DNA from: Adenanthera pavonina
Lineage: Eukaryota > Streptophyta > Magnoliopsida > Fabales > Fabaceae
Reading direction: 5' to 3'
Assembly: GCA_026686845.1 (NCBI GenBank)
Contig: JAIVEN010000002.1
Coordinates: forward strand, 39,511,001-39,575,000
DNA: 64,000 bases
The notes under the pieces were generated by a model. It was not told the DNA's origin. It saw nothing but the letters and a program-made list of their open reading frames with translations, and made no database searches. Positions within the stretch are counted from its first letter, which is position 1. Each line of letters begins with the position of its first letter. Below are positions 33,943 to 46,500 of this stretch, piece by piece. Position numbers and translations under genes: made by a program.

Positions 33943-36143
33943 ATGGCAAGAGTCAAAATTCCTGGAACAGGAAAAGCTGTGACTCGTCCAAAGAGGAATG
34001 TCAAATCTCAATATGCTACAAAGGAAGGAGAGAAATCTAAGAGAAAGGCCGAACCCAGTAAAGCTACTCCGTCTAAACGCCAGAAATCTTCATCGAAAGC
34101 AGAATCTCAGAAAACTGGACCCTCCTCTTCAAAAAGTGCTGAACCTTCTATCCCTACTGCTGCCTCTTCTGCATCTTCCAGTACTGAATCTGGAGAGTTC
34201 GAATTGACTACACTACCACTGTGGAGCACTCCTGAGATTCAAGAAGAGTACACTACCAAGTTTTCCAACAAAAAGGTAATCAAGCCTCACTGTGTAAATA
34301 TGGAACAATTTCTGATATCCAACAACTTTGATGCTGCAATATGGTTGATAAAATATAGAAATCTGTTGGAAATTGCTGAAAAATATGATGATGAGGTAGT
34401 GAAGACTTGGTATGCCTCTCTTAAATATAACAGCAAGAAAAGGAAATGGGAGGTCACCTTGAGATCAAGGACCATTTGGCTTGCTGATGAAACCTTCAAT
34501 GAGGTGTTGGAAATTCCAGGTCAAGATGGGCTGAAAGTTGACATCACAGCCTCTGGTTATATGGATGAGGCTAGCACAGCTGACGAAGAAGGTGAGCCCT
34601 TCCTATATTACAAGGAGAGCACTATCTTGGACACCTTGTTCAGAAGAAGGGAGAATAGGCCCACAATAAATCTGTTGAAGCCCACAGATCTAAGTGTACA
34701 AGTAAGGATTCTGCACTACATTGTGTCTAGGATCATTTTCAATAAAGGTGGAAGCTTCAATTTGATAACAAGGGCAGAGGCTCATGTAATGACTGCCATC
34801 ATACGTGGGAAGCTGATCAATATGGGTCATATCATTCTCCAGCAAATGATAAAAGCAAGAGATCAGAGGAAGGATTCCACACTCCCCTATGCAGCAATTA
34901 TTTCAAGAATCCTGTAGTATGCTAGGATTCAGCACATTGAAAAGGGGAAAGGAAACTCACTGAGGCATTCAAAGAGAAAGAACTGCAAAGAATGGGGATT
35001 GAAAAGGATGAAGGACGATGGGTTGGAAAGGGAGCAGGAAAATCTGAAGACTTGTTCTTTATTGCTGATGCTTCCCTCCAACAAGAAGGCACTTCTGAGG
35101 CCCCTAGCAGATCTGTACCTCAGCCTTCTCAGCCTATTCCATCTCCCTCCAGGCCTACTCACCCTCCTTCCACTCCCTCATCACGGGTCAAGCCAACAAA
35201 GATCACTGAGTTGTTTGACAGTCTGTCAACACTCATTCTCAGCATTAGGGATGAGCAAAACACCAAATTTGCTCATCTACAAGATCAGATCCATCAGTTG
35301 GCTGTGAATATGAAGGTGGTGGCTGATCCCTATGAAGAGATTAGAAATACAATTCCTACCACTTCAGCTCCACCTCAGCCTGGTATCCCTGAGCCTACTC
35401 TGTCTCCATCTCCTGTGCCTCCAAGTCCTGTTGAGCTGGATTCTCCTATCCCTGGTGTTGGTATGCAAGAGACTGAACCAACTGGCACGCCAAAGGCCTC
35501 CAGCAATGAGGTAAGTCCTGGTCCACCCTTGGACTATGGCATGGAGGAAGAGGGTCTGCAGGAAACAAGCCCAATTGAGCAGAGTGAAGCAGTTGCTCAG
35601 GACTCTATCCTTTCCACCCAAGAGTCTGAGCAAGTTGAGCAGCTAGTAGCATCCATTTCTGCTTCACCATTTCTGCAAGCTGCACTCAATGAGGAAAGGA
35701 GCATTGTGCCTGTTATTGACTTTGCTGCTATTGCTCACAATGCCCTTCTGCTAGCTCAAAGGAGAAGGCTTGAAGAAATGTTTCCTCCTCCTGAAACAGT
35801 CTCTCCTTCTCTTGCTGCTTATGGGCTGTCAGAAGAACAGAGAGCTCGGCTAGCTCTATCCAGACAAGAAATGCAAGAGCTGCTTGTGGTCTCTAATGAT
35901 GATGAAGATTCTAGTCCTGAGACTGCTGAGCCTCCTGCACCAGTTCAGCCTGATATTCCCTTTGCTCCTGTGCCACTTCGTGCTATTCCTGTCTCTCAGA
36001 TTCCTCCTCCAGCTGATTTTGTTGGCCTTCCTGATGATGCCAAAAAGGGGGAGAAGTCTGGGCAAACTGGAAAGCCTTCTGCTGAGCAATCTGGGAAAGG
36101 GAAAGGGAAATACTACAAGAAGACCAAGTCCAAGAAGAAATAA
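33943..36143 (+). pseudogene. Env-like third ORF of the young element, broken in two
   Basis: First part 33943-34917 (324 codons): basic Ser/Lys-rich N-terminus (residues 1-85). A globular domain follows with VVKTWYASLKYNSKKRKWEV, IWLADETFNEVLEIPGQDG and VQVRILHYIVSRIIF. It resembles the plant domain known as putative plant transposon protein. It stops at TAG 34915-34917, where the minus-strand copy has a Gln codon, and a one-base shift follows at about 34946-34952. The second part (in frame from about 34953, ORF from 34992) has a Pro/Ser-rich stretch and a short coiled-coil-like segment (ITELFDSLSTLILSIRDEQ). The block QAALNEERSIVPVIDFAAIA follows, and a Lys-rich end KYYKKTKSKKK. No clear signal peptide or membrane span, so envelope function is doubtful. 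Known in the Sirevirus group as the env-like ORF. Confidence 0.82.
36042..36055 (+). promoter_or_regulatory. Internal second polypurine tract inside the env-like ORF
   Basis: AAAAAGGGGGAGAA, identical in all 14 bases to the LTR-adjacent tract at 36403-36416. It encodes KKGEK in frame. The minus-strand element has the same duplication (2296-2310 and 2670-2683). Confidence 0.8.
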
Positions 36144-36402
36144 TTGTAGAATTGCTTGGAAATTAGGCTTGAGTCCTCTTGTTGCATTTTGTGTTGTTTT
36201 GTATTTTGTGTTTGAACCTTGATTAATATGTTTCTGTACAAGCAACTCTTGATTAAATGAATGGATCTCTTTGTTGCAATATTTTTTGCCTTAAATCTCT
36301 TCACTTAATCTGTTGATTTAATATCTTATGCATATGTTGAGGGGGAGCTTGTGAAAGCAAACCCAAGTACTAATCCAGTTTGTGAGTTGTTTTGTCATCA
36401 TC

Positions 36403-36416
36403 AAAAAGGGGGAGAA
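36403..36416 (+). promoter_or_regulatory. Polypurine tract adjoining the 3' LTR
   Basis: AAAAAGGGGGAGAA immediately before TGTTGAAACAAG at 36417; the primer site for plus-strand synthesis. A further purine run TGAGGGGGAG lies at 36338-36347. Confidence 0.92.
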
Positions 36417-38136
36417 TGTTGAAACAAGAGTTTTGATGATTCTAAACCAACACTCAAAAGCTTGGATTGAAGATATCAAAGGAGATCAAAGCTATCTCAA
36501 GTGAAGATTTTATGAGTACTTGCTGGTAGATTTTTTGTAGAGTCTTAGTTCTTGATATGATTGGGTAAAAGATTTTGATTTGAAGAAAAGATATTTTTAA
36601 ACTTTGATTTTATGTTAAATCTTGAAATATTTGGAAAACACCCACAAACAGACGAAGGTTGAAAGTTCAAACTAAACTGTCAAGTTGGAAATTCGAACTT
36701 TACCTTAGGACATTCGAATTTCGAGATTAAACTGAACAAGTCTGAAGAGATGTCTCTCTGTCAGACGAATTTTGGTTTTTCAAAATTCAAATTTTCATCT
36801 AGTCTGAAAGAAGCCTTTTTGGACAGACGAACTTTACAGTTTCAAAATTCGAATTTCAGACAAAATGCAATTTGTGAAAACCCAAGAAATTCGTCTGAAG
36901 CTATGTTAAAGTTCATCTGAAATTAAGAAGAAATTGAGTTTGAAAAATGCTCTCTGACAGACGAACTTTGACTTTGCAACATTCGAATTTTCATATAAGT
37001 CTGAAAGAAGCTTTTTGGACAGACGAACTTTACAGTTTCAAAATTCGAATTTCAGACAAAATGCAATTTGAGAAAACCAAAGAAATTCGTCTGAAACTAT
37101 GATAGAGTTCATCTAAAATCAAAAGGAAATTAAGTCTCAAAATTGATCTTTGACAGACGAATTTCACTACGTCAAAATTCGAATTTCGAAGAAAGTGAAC
37201 TACTGTGCCTCTTTGAACGTTCAATGGACAGACGAATTTTGGTCATCCAAAATTCGAATTTTGAGGGTACTGTAGAAAATTGAAAATACTGTTCACGATT
37301 TACAGAAAAACTTTCTTCTTGAAAATTCGTATGTCACATTGAGAAAACACTTTATAAGTTTCAATATTCGAATTTCACTCTATGGACAGACGAACTTCGT
37401 ATTTTAACGTTGGAAGCTTTAACCTTCGGTTCCTTCGAAATTCGTCTGTTGACCAACCAAAATTCAAATTTCAGTATGTCAGAAACATTAAATGCGGTTG
37501 GTAAACGGATAGTTTTTCAGAATAACCGTTGGATAACTTCCCCAACGGATAGATTTAGTCTCTAACGGATATTTGAGACCTAAATCTATAAATACAACAT
37601 CATTTGAAGTTGTGGGTAACGAATCAAACTTATTAATACCGAATTTCTGCTGAATCTTCTTCTCAAAAAGTTTTACCCTCTCAACTTCATTATTTGTACT
37701 TAAACTTTCATATCTACTCTTTTCAAGAGAGTTATTTCATTGTAATCAATCTACTCTTCATCTGGGAGATAGATTTACTTGTGAGGGGTATTCACAAGGA
37801 GATTGGGAAGCACATAGTGTAAGTGCTTGGAGAGTTTGAGAGAGCTCAGAAACAGAGCATACTCGTGTACTGTGGCCTTAGCAAGAAGCCCGTTGAAATT
37901 CTTGCTGTATAGTGGACAAATCTCAAGAGGTGTCTTGGGGACTGGATGTTAGTCAAGTGGATAGACCGAACCAGAATAAATCATTGAGTTTTCTTCTCCT
38001 TATCTCTACTTTTCAGCTTGCTCTGTTTTACACGTTCTTTTCACTATACTGTGATATCTTCACTTACTTCACTTTATGCAGAAAAAGTTCAATCTTCCCA
38101 ATTCACCCCCCTCTTGGGAAGTCAGCCTTGCTAACA
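36417..38136 (+). repeat. 3' LTR of the young element
   Basis: 1720 bp, same length as the 5' LTR. Differences seen by eye are mostly G/A or C/T, such as TTGCC/TTACC near 36704 and GATGTAGG/GATGTTAG near 37946. TATA at 37586-37595. Ends GCTAACA and is followed by the TGCGT duplication. Confidence 0.96.
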
Positions 38137-38141
38137 TGCGT

Positions 38142-39179
38142 AAGTCTATTCAGGTGTCCCTTTGATAGATGAACTTTGGTCTTCAGAAATTCAAACTTTG
38201 GAATGAAAACAAAAAGTCTGAAAAGAGGGCTCTCTTACAAAGAAACTTTAAAGGCTCAAAATTTGAATTTTGAAAAAAAGAACTTTTGTGCCATATTGTG
38301 CTACTCACTGACAGACAAATTTTGGACACCAAAATTTGAATTTTGAATGCACTGTAGCAATATGGAATAACTATTCACACTTATCAGAAAAACTTTAAGC
38401 TTGAAAATTCGTATGTTCAAACATGGGAGATATTTGTCAACATGAAAATTTGAATTTTACCTTTGAACAGACAAACTTTGAAGTTCAACGTTAAAGTCTT
38501 TAACTTATAGTCTCTGCAAAATTCATCTGTTGACATCCTAAAATTTGAATTTTAAATGTCAGATGCATTAAATGTGGATAACATCTCTAATATCTAGATC
38601 TTATCTCTAACATATAGTTAAGACATAAATCTATAAACATAATTTCATTTGAAGGTGTGGGTAATAATTTTACATTGTATATACTGAGACTCTGTCAAAT
38701 TCTTCAACCAAAGCCTTCTACTCTCACACACCTCATTTATTGCTACTCAATCATCAAACATACTCTGTATTAGAGAGTTTCTCCTATTGTAAATAATCTT
38801 GTCTTCATCTGGAAGAAAGATTTTCTTGTGAAGGAACTTCATAAGGGACTTGGGAAGCACTTAGTTAGAGTGCATAGAGTGAAACTGTAAACTCTTGGAA
38901 CAGAGCATAAAGGTTTACTATAATATTGCAAGGAGCCCACTGAATTCTTGCAAAATAGTGAAAAATCTCAAGTGATAGCTGAGAATTGGACGTAGGTCAA
39001 GAGGAAGAGATCAAACGAAGATAAATCTCTGTGTCCTTCTTCTTATACCTTGCTTATTACCCTATTACATTTTACACTCTGTTTTTCTGTAACTTTTACT
39101 TTCACTGCTTTCTTTTCATTTTGTAGAAAAATTTCAAACTTTCCAATTCACCCCCCTCTTGAGAAGATAGCAGAACTAA
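38142..39179 (+). repeat. Right part of an old, 5'-truncated Sirevirus-type LTR
   Basis: Continues the stub at 26176-26235 after the young element. It has degenerate U3 motifs (GACAGACAAATTTTGG at about 38308, AAAATTTGAATTTT) and the conserved GACGTAGGTCAAG near 38989. The U5 end CACCCCCCTCTTGAGAAG is followed by AACTAACA ending at 39179. No beginning and no matching target duplication found, so truncated or rearranged. Confidence 0.75.
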
Positions 39180-41743
39180 CATAGATCTATTCTCGATCAA
39201 ATAAATTAACAACTTCTGTACTCAATTTTCTATGTTTTGGTCCAATTTTATTATGGTCTTCCTTTAGTGCATGTAGACTACATTGATCCAGAAATTTAAT
39301 TTTCACTGGTATATACATTTTCATGCTTTTTGTAGACATATATTTTGGTGAAGTTGTCTCATTTGACCTGGTCCATTTGAAAATTGGAGGAATCAACCTT
39401 TTCTGAATCTTGGAATTTGCATTTCTGGACTATATACATGAAATTAGAATCTCATATCATTGTTTTGCATTTTGATTATTAGTGCATCAACATTAATTAT
39501 TTATTTTGATGAACAATCTATTCAAATGGAATTAGAATCTAAGATGTTTGCAAATTCATTACTGTTTTCCTAATAAGATTATTTTGACAATATAAGTTGA
39601 TGGTGATTATCTTGGAAATACTTTCCTTATATAAAAATTTTTTTCCTACATTAATTTTGTACACATTTCTTGGACAGTACAAATTTGATGATTTTAATAG
39701 ATACTAGAGTTTTAATATCAATTTATCCTATCAAGAGTAATGCTTCAAACAATTGAAGAGTATAGATCTATTGTCGATCAAATCAAGTGACAGAGCTTGT
39801 TTAATCAATTTTATGAATGGAGGGTTGATTTGGTTGGTAGTACAAACTATTTCTGTGTTAAAATATTTTACACAACTCAATTTTCTATGTTTCAAATGAA
39901 TTTTATTTATGTCTAGCTTAGGTCTATATAACCTACATCCCTCTTTTAGTATGTAAAAAAGATGGATGATAGAACAAGCATTTGTAGTTCAATCTTCATT
40001 TATGGCAAATGATGCTGCATTCTATACTAGCTAATATAGTTACTATAGAATGTGAATTTACATAAGTGTATCCATCTGAAAGCATCTTTTCAATTAGATC
40101 CACCTAAGCTTTTGCATTTTTGCAATATAAATTTAAGCTAAAATGTTCAATAATGTATTCCAAAGTTCAATCAAAGTGATTCCTAATATTTTCAAGTTCA
40201 TTGATGAATTTTGATGATAAGTATCTACAAAATTAGCATAAGTGCATATGTCTGAAAGCAAAATTCCAATTAATTAATTATAAATTGACTTCAACTATAT
40301 GCACATTATTTTTTTAAATAGCTGTAAAAATCATTTCATATTGCATTGCATCTTAAACATTTATTGTTTCATTTCAGCTTGTCTAGGATCACTTTTCATA
40401 AGTTATATAAAATGACAATTTCATATGTTTGATGTCATTTTTTAAACCTAAATATTAAGCGAGGCTATTGCAATTTAAATTTTTTACACCATTTAATAAA
40501 ATTAGAACTTCAATAGTTGAAGTCAATTTTTATAGTGATTGCACAGGTTTTTTTAAATTACTGTACAATTTGTTCAAATTACAACATCAAATCTTTCTGT
40601 TATTCATCTTGGTTTGGCTCATTTGATCAATGGTAGTCTAGATAACACAATCCAACTTATTTTGATGTACTAGTAGTACATAATAAATTTGTAAATCTGT
40701 TGGCTAATATCTACTTTGAATAATTTTTATTTCCAACCCACCAATTTTTATATTTATTTAGGTGCTAGAAGACAAATATCAACTTAGTTCAATAGGTAGC
40801 ATGGATAATGTCTTGGCATATTATTCATTGGATCAAAAAGTGAGTCCCTTGAGAAGATAACATCATTTATTAGGTGCTAATGAAGTTGTTGTGCATTTGT
40901 AGGAATATCTTGCAATTTACCTATTTACTATTAGTTGCAGTTTACTATTTCTCATTTGCATGCCTAGAGTTCTTTTTTTTTTTTATCAAGTTATGCAAAG
41001 TAAAGTTCATATTGAATCTTACTAAATTACAATTCACATTGAATCTTACTAATATATAAGGTCGCACATATCTTCTTAAATTCATTGAAGCATCAACATG
41101 ATTTCAATCAACAACTACATACAATCTAGGCAAGTAATCTATGTTTTACATGTACTAAATTTCTATTGACATCATTTAGAAAATGAAACACCATAACCAA
41201 CTTACAAGACTTTTATTACTACCTTTCCAACATTCAAACATATCCAATAATCTATATTAACAACTTCCATACATTAATTTCATACCAGATTAAGAATTTC
41301 CTAGATCCTATATCTATCAGCTTGTATATAAACAACTACTAAATGAAGTAGATATTTTGAAGACTTTATTCTTCAATTAACTTCACACATAACATAATTT
41401 GACTCCTCTCTATACAAGACTACATTCTATTCTAGGAATTAGATGTATAACTAATGAAGATGAATCACATGTATTGAGATTCATATACAATTTACTTAAA
41501 GCAACATCATAGATACTATAAAAACAGACTACCTACAATTTTATACTTAATAAAACCATTCATTCATGTTGGAAAAATAATATAGGAATGTTTTAATATC
41601 CATAATGCACTAAAAGTAGCATTCATGTTGCACAAAAGTACAAAACATAGGGAAATATATCTTCAAAAAGTTTCAAACAGCAAAAAGAGACATCATTATC
41701 CAATAAAACTCAAAACATAAAAACAATAGGATGAAATTATTAT
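39180..41743. other. AT-rich spacer with one diverged internal duplication
   Basis: No gene recognised. The segment from 39182 (AGATCTATTCTCGATCAAAT, then CTCAATTTTCTATGTTT) is echoed from 39764 (AGATCTATTGTCGATCAAAT) with the second block at about 39888. This suggests an old duplication of about 580 bp spacing with an insertion in one copy. Confidence 0.5.
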
Positions 41744-42046
41744 CAATCCATTAAAAGACCATAGTGCCTCAGTTCATGAACTTCCTCAACATCTGGATCA
41801 AGGAATAGCTTTGTCTTCACAAAGTTGTTTGTCTAACTTTGACCTATTATTTGCAAAGAGTAACATAAAAATATAACTCCATGTGTTCAAGAAAGAGATG
41901 TTAAACAACAAAGTAATGCACCAACATTTACCTTCATCAAGTCCAATAAAGGCAAAATATGTGGCAACAATAGATATGCCTTCAATAGGATCCTCCAAGG
42001 TCTTAGCCATTTGTATTGCAACATTATCAAAAAATTTATAGCTCAC
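41744..42046 (-). pseudogene. Possible two-exon fragment of an unidentified gene
   Basis: Minus strand: MSYKFFDNVAIQMAKTLEDP followed by IEGISIVATYFAFIGLDEG. Then a GTAAATG...AATAATAG segment (about 41839-41935) with good intron borders. Beyond it another frame gives KLFLDPDVEEVHELRHYGLL ending at TGA 41744-41746. The amino-acid texture looks like a real conserved protein, but I do not recognise the family. It may be a captured exon pair in a transposon or a decayed gene. Frame continuity across the intron is not certain. Confidence 0.35.
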
Positions 42047-42804
42047 TAATCTCCTTCTGTTATATTTTTTTAAGACAAATTTATCAAATCATTTGCTTCA
42101 TTCCAAATTTAATTATTATACAACTTAAGAAAAGAAAATTTACCTAGAATAACAAATGTCAAGTTTGATGTGAACATTGCAATCTATGTATTCTACACAA
42201 TTCATCAATCTGGTAATATTCATAACTAATCTATAAGCATCTAAAGGATTGGATGAAAAAAGATGTGTATTATTAAAAAAATGTCTATACTAAATGCAAA
42301 ATAGACCAAAAATAATGAAATAGATAATCTTTTACTCATCATTTGACCTACATCTTCTCATCCATATGGTGGAAGATTGAGGGCCCGTTTGGTTTGTAAA
42401 AATGATAGGGATGGAACATAATGGAATGGTTGGGAATAGAATGAAATGGAATAATTAGGAATAAAGGTCACCATATATTTGTTTGATATGATGTTGGAAA
42501 TTTTGAAAATAAATTTATTTTTTAGATTTAATTAAATCACAACATTATTTCAAAGACTAAAATGCCTTCAAGAGAAAAAAAAAATCCCAACCCTTCCCAT
42601 TTTCTTCTCCCTATCACCTTCACCAACAACCTTCACTAGCCACTGATGGCAACACCTCCTTCCCTCTCCTTCATTGATCATCTCTTCTCCATATATTAAT
42701 TTTATGAGTCAAGCCATAATCAAAATCAATAGCAATCAAATACAACATTCAAACCATATTCAATAAAAAATCGAGGATAGTAGCTCTGGATGAAGGCTTC
42801 GTTA
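42047..42804. other. AT-rich spacer
   Basis: No gene recognised. At about 42382 GAGGGCCCGTTTGGTTTG followed by GGAATGG-type repeats is like the end of a plant MITE, but no second end was found. Confidence 0.45.
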
Positions 42805-43506
42805 TGTTAGGTTTAGTATAATATAAGTTTTGATGATAACAAATGTAGAGTAATAAGGAACAGTTGCATCATATTTGTTTAATATATACATTATTCCTAA
42901 AATAAATAAAATGTACATTAGCATGTGTTTAATTGTGTTTATAATGTATATATCATGCTATGTACTAATATATCCACTATGGTCTTATATTGTATAATAC
43001 AAGTTGAATATATAAATTGGACTAACTACTTGGCTTGTAAATGTAATATATTAAATGTAGGATTATCTAAAAAGAAAGAGTAAGCAGTGGAATAAAGAAA
43101 AGAAAATTAACATCATAACTCACTCAAAGAAGAAGAAGGAAAAGGATGCTCCAAGATGTGAAGAGTTCAAGTGTTAAAGAATTGAAGATTTGGAAGCTTG
43201 TTTGCATCAAGATAGCCTTTGGACTCTGATAGGTATATACTTCATAAGCTAAGAGTTTTCATGTAAAACTCAATGATTTACAGTTGCATTTGATTGGCTC
43301 AAAAAGTTTTAGTTATCAAAGTAATACATCTGTACTGTTAAACATAGTGAAATCTGGTTTTCAAGAATTTAAAGTTTGACATTTGACTAGTATTTTTGAG
43401 ATATCTCTCAAAATACATATGACTTTAATGTAAAACTTATTTTATATAAAACTAAACTTGATAAGCTTTTCAAAGAAGGTTATTTCACTCAAAATAAAGG
43501 TTATAT
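42805..43506 (+). repeat. 5' fragment of a Sirevirus-type LTR
   Basis: Begins TGTTAGGTTTAGTATAATAT and follows the start of the solo LTR at 49917 closely for about 300 bp (AGTAATAAGGAACA, AATATATCCA). It then diverges and ends at the LINE 5' border. No U5 end found; truncated. Confidence 0.65.
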
Positions 43507-46500
43507 GAAAAAGCTCAACTTTGAGGTGAGGATTCTATCTAAGAATATCATTCATATTTGTAATATGTCAAGGGGAGGTTTTTTGGGGAATTTTACTTCT
43601 GTCTATAGACCCCTAGCAAGGAAAGGGAAGGAAGATTGGTGGCGAAAACTTAATAACCTTGTTCCATATAAAGGAATTCCTTGGGTTGTTTTTGTTAGAT
43701 TAGCTGGCTTCCCAAGAGGGGGGTGAATTGGGAATATTAAAAATTTTCTGCAAAATATCAAGAAGGTGAAGAAAGCAATATATGACGGTAAAATAGAGTA
43801 TAGCCAAATAACTATAAAGATGGCAGTAAAGAGAAGAAGACTCAGAAATTTATCCTTGTTCGGTCTCTCCACTTGACCTACGTCCAGTCCTCAAGTCACT
43901 ACTTAAGATTTTCCACTATTCTGCAAGAATTCCGTGGGCTTCTTGCAAATGCCTCAGTACAAAGATGTTGCTCTGTTTCTAGAGCTCACTCTATCTCTCT
44001 GTGCACTCTTACAAAGTGCTCCCCAATCCCTTGTGATATCCTTTCACAAGAAAATCTATCTTCCAGATGAAGATTAGATTGTTTACAAAGATTAAACTCT
44101 CTTAATCAGAGTGAATATGAAAGTTAAAGTACAAATATTGAAGTGTGAGAGAATGGAGCTTTGAGTAAATGATTTGGCAGAGTTTCAATATATACAATGT
44201 TAAAATCGTTACCCACAACTTCAAATATTATTATATTTATATATTTAGGTCTCAAATATCCGTTAGAGACAAAATCTATCCGTTGGAGAAGTTATCCAAC
44301 GGTTACTCTGAGAAACTATCCGTTAACCAATCGCACTTAATGCTTCTGATATACTGAAATTTGAAATTCGGTTGGTCAACAGACGAATTTCACAGAAATC
44401 GAAGGTTAACAGCTTCAACGTTGAAAGCCCGAAGTTCGTCTGTCATGAAGTGAAATTCAAATTTTGATATTTTGAAAATGTTTCTATGTTGTGACATACG
44501 AATTTTCAAGTGGAAAGTTTTTCTGTTAAGTGTGAACAGTATTTTCAATTTGCTACAGTGCCTTCAAAATTTGAATTTTGGAACCCCAAAATTCGTCTGT
44601 TCATAGCTGGTTTACAAGGCTCAGTAGTTCATATAGTTCAAAATTCGAATTTTCAAAGGGCAAAGTTCGTCTGTCAGAGAGACCTCTTTTCAGACTAACT
44701 TCAAAATTCGAATTTATAAATACTGTTATTCGTATGTCAACATATCACTCCAACAGACTCACAAGCTTAGTTTTTGAAATTTAAATTTTCATGTTCAAAG
44801 TTCGTCTGTCAGTGAACAATTTTGAAATCCAATCTGAACTTGGTTTCAGATGAACTTTGACATAATTTCAGACGAATTTATTTAGTTTTCATAAGTTTCA
44901 TTTTGTCTAAAATTCGAATGTTCAAAACCCAAAGTTCATCTGTTACTGAAAGCTCCTTTCAGACACTTATCAAAATTCAAATTTCATCAAGTCAAAATTT
45001 GTCTGTCAGAGAGGCATCTCTTCAGACTTGTTCAATTTCAATATGAAATTCGAACTTTCACTATGACAGATTGGTATTAACCTTTCAAACTTCATCTGTT
45101 GGTGGGTGTTTTTCAAATATTCCATGATTTAACATAGAATCAAGGTCTTAAAACTTCTTTCCACCAAATCAAAATCTTTTACTCAAATTAAAACATAACT
45201 AAACATCCTACATCTATTCTTGCACAGATTTGTCCAGAATTTCTTCACTTCAATTCATTTGAGCACCTTTGATATCTTTATTCCAAGTTCTTGAAGGTTG
45301 ATTTGGAATCATCAAAACTTCTTGATTCAACAATTTTAAGGTATTTTAATGAAATTTTGCATACCTCTAATAAGGAAGGGGGAAGAATTTGAACATTGGC
45401 AGAGCTAGATAATTTCAGAAAATTCATGATTAATGAAGAGATGATTGAAATGGAATCCAAAGGAGTAAAATACACGTGGGCTAATAATCGGGAGGGGGAA
45501 GCTTTCCTTGGAGCAAAATTGGATCGAGCTGTTGCTAACATAAAGTGGTGACAGTTATTCCTAAAATGTCAATGCCAGGCTCTAGAATCGATTGGATCTG
45601 ATCATAGCCCACTGATATTTCATCTAGATCTTTGAGAAAGAAAATAACCTGTAAGTTTTAAATTTGACATCCTGTGGCTAGCTCATCCTGATTTCATGAC
45701 TATTATAAAAAATGAGTGGAGCAATCTTAATGAATGCAACCCCCATATCTTTGATGAATTTGTATCTAATTTAGAAAAACTCAAATGCTTTCTTGTAAAA
45801 TGGAGTAAAGAAGTTTTTAAGAATTGTAATAAAGAAATTAATAGGATGCTAAGAGAAATTCAAGATCTACTTCATGTTGAATGGTCTCTCGAGAGTGCAG
45901 CTAGAATCTCTGATCTTAAAAAGAAAATAGATGAACTTTGTAACCAAGAAGAAATCTATTGGGCTAAAAAATCCCAAATCCAATGGCTTAAATTTGGAGA
46001 CAAAAATACAAATTTTTTTTACATGACTACTATCCAAAGAAGATGCAGGAACAGAATTGTTAAAATTGAGGATAGTAACAGCCATTAGATTGAGGATAAA
46101 GAGGCCATTGGTCATTGTTTTTCTGATTTTTATAAAAAGCTTTTTTCAAATTCAAATTCTCGTGATTTTTCTGCTATTTTGGATATCATAGATCATGTTG
46201 TCTCTGGTAACAACAATGATTCCTTATTAGCACCACTCCCCAATGAAGAGATCAAAGTGGCTGTTTTTGACTTATGAGGGACCAAGGCTCCTAGGCCTAA
46301 TGGTTTTACAGAAATTTTTTACTAGAAGTCTTAGAACATCATTGGGGGACAGGTTTGCCAGTTAGTTAAAAAGTTTTTTACAGGTGGATTTGATTTGCAT
46401 AGCTTGACTTTAACTAACTTAGTCCTAATCCCTAAAATTGATAATCCATCCTTGATGAGTCAGTTTAGACCCATTAGTTTATGCAATTTTTCTTATAAAA

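Larger units (their letters stand above)
26236..38136 (+). mobile_element. Complete young Sirevirus-type Ty1/copia retrotransposon, 11.9 kb
   Basis: 5' LTR 26236-27955, PBS 27958, gag 28011, pol to 32947, spacer, env-like ORF 33943-36143, PPT 36403-36416, 3' LTR 36417-38136. Flanked by a perfect TGCGT duplication (26231-26235 and 38137-38141). Both LTRs are exactly 1720 bp and differ at about 13 positions by my eye count (under 1 percent), so insertion is recent on an evolutionary scale. Coding capacity is lost through few lesions. There are two one-base frameshifts in gag, a Trp-to-stop before protease and a Gln-to-stop just before the RT YVDD. The env-like ORF carries one nonsense and one frameshift. 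All protein domains are otherwise well preserved. Inserted inside an older related LTR. Confidence 0.96.

Noticed and set aside
39182..39783. AGATCTATT(C/G)TCGATCAAAT pair as LTR ends or target duplication
   Set aside because: The repeats are longer than a duplication, lack LTR termini and enclose no element features.
42382..42480. GGGCCCGTTTGGTTTG as a MITE or hAT end
   Set aside because: No second inverted terminus or target duplication found within 1 kb.
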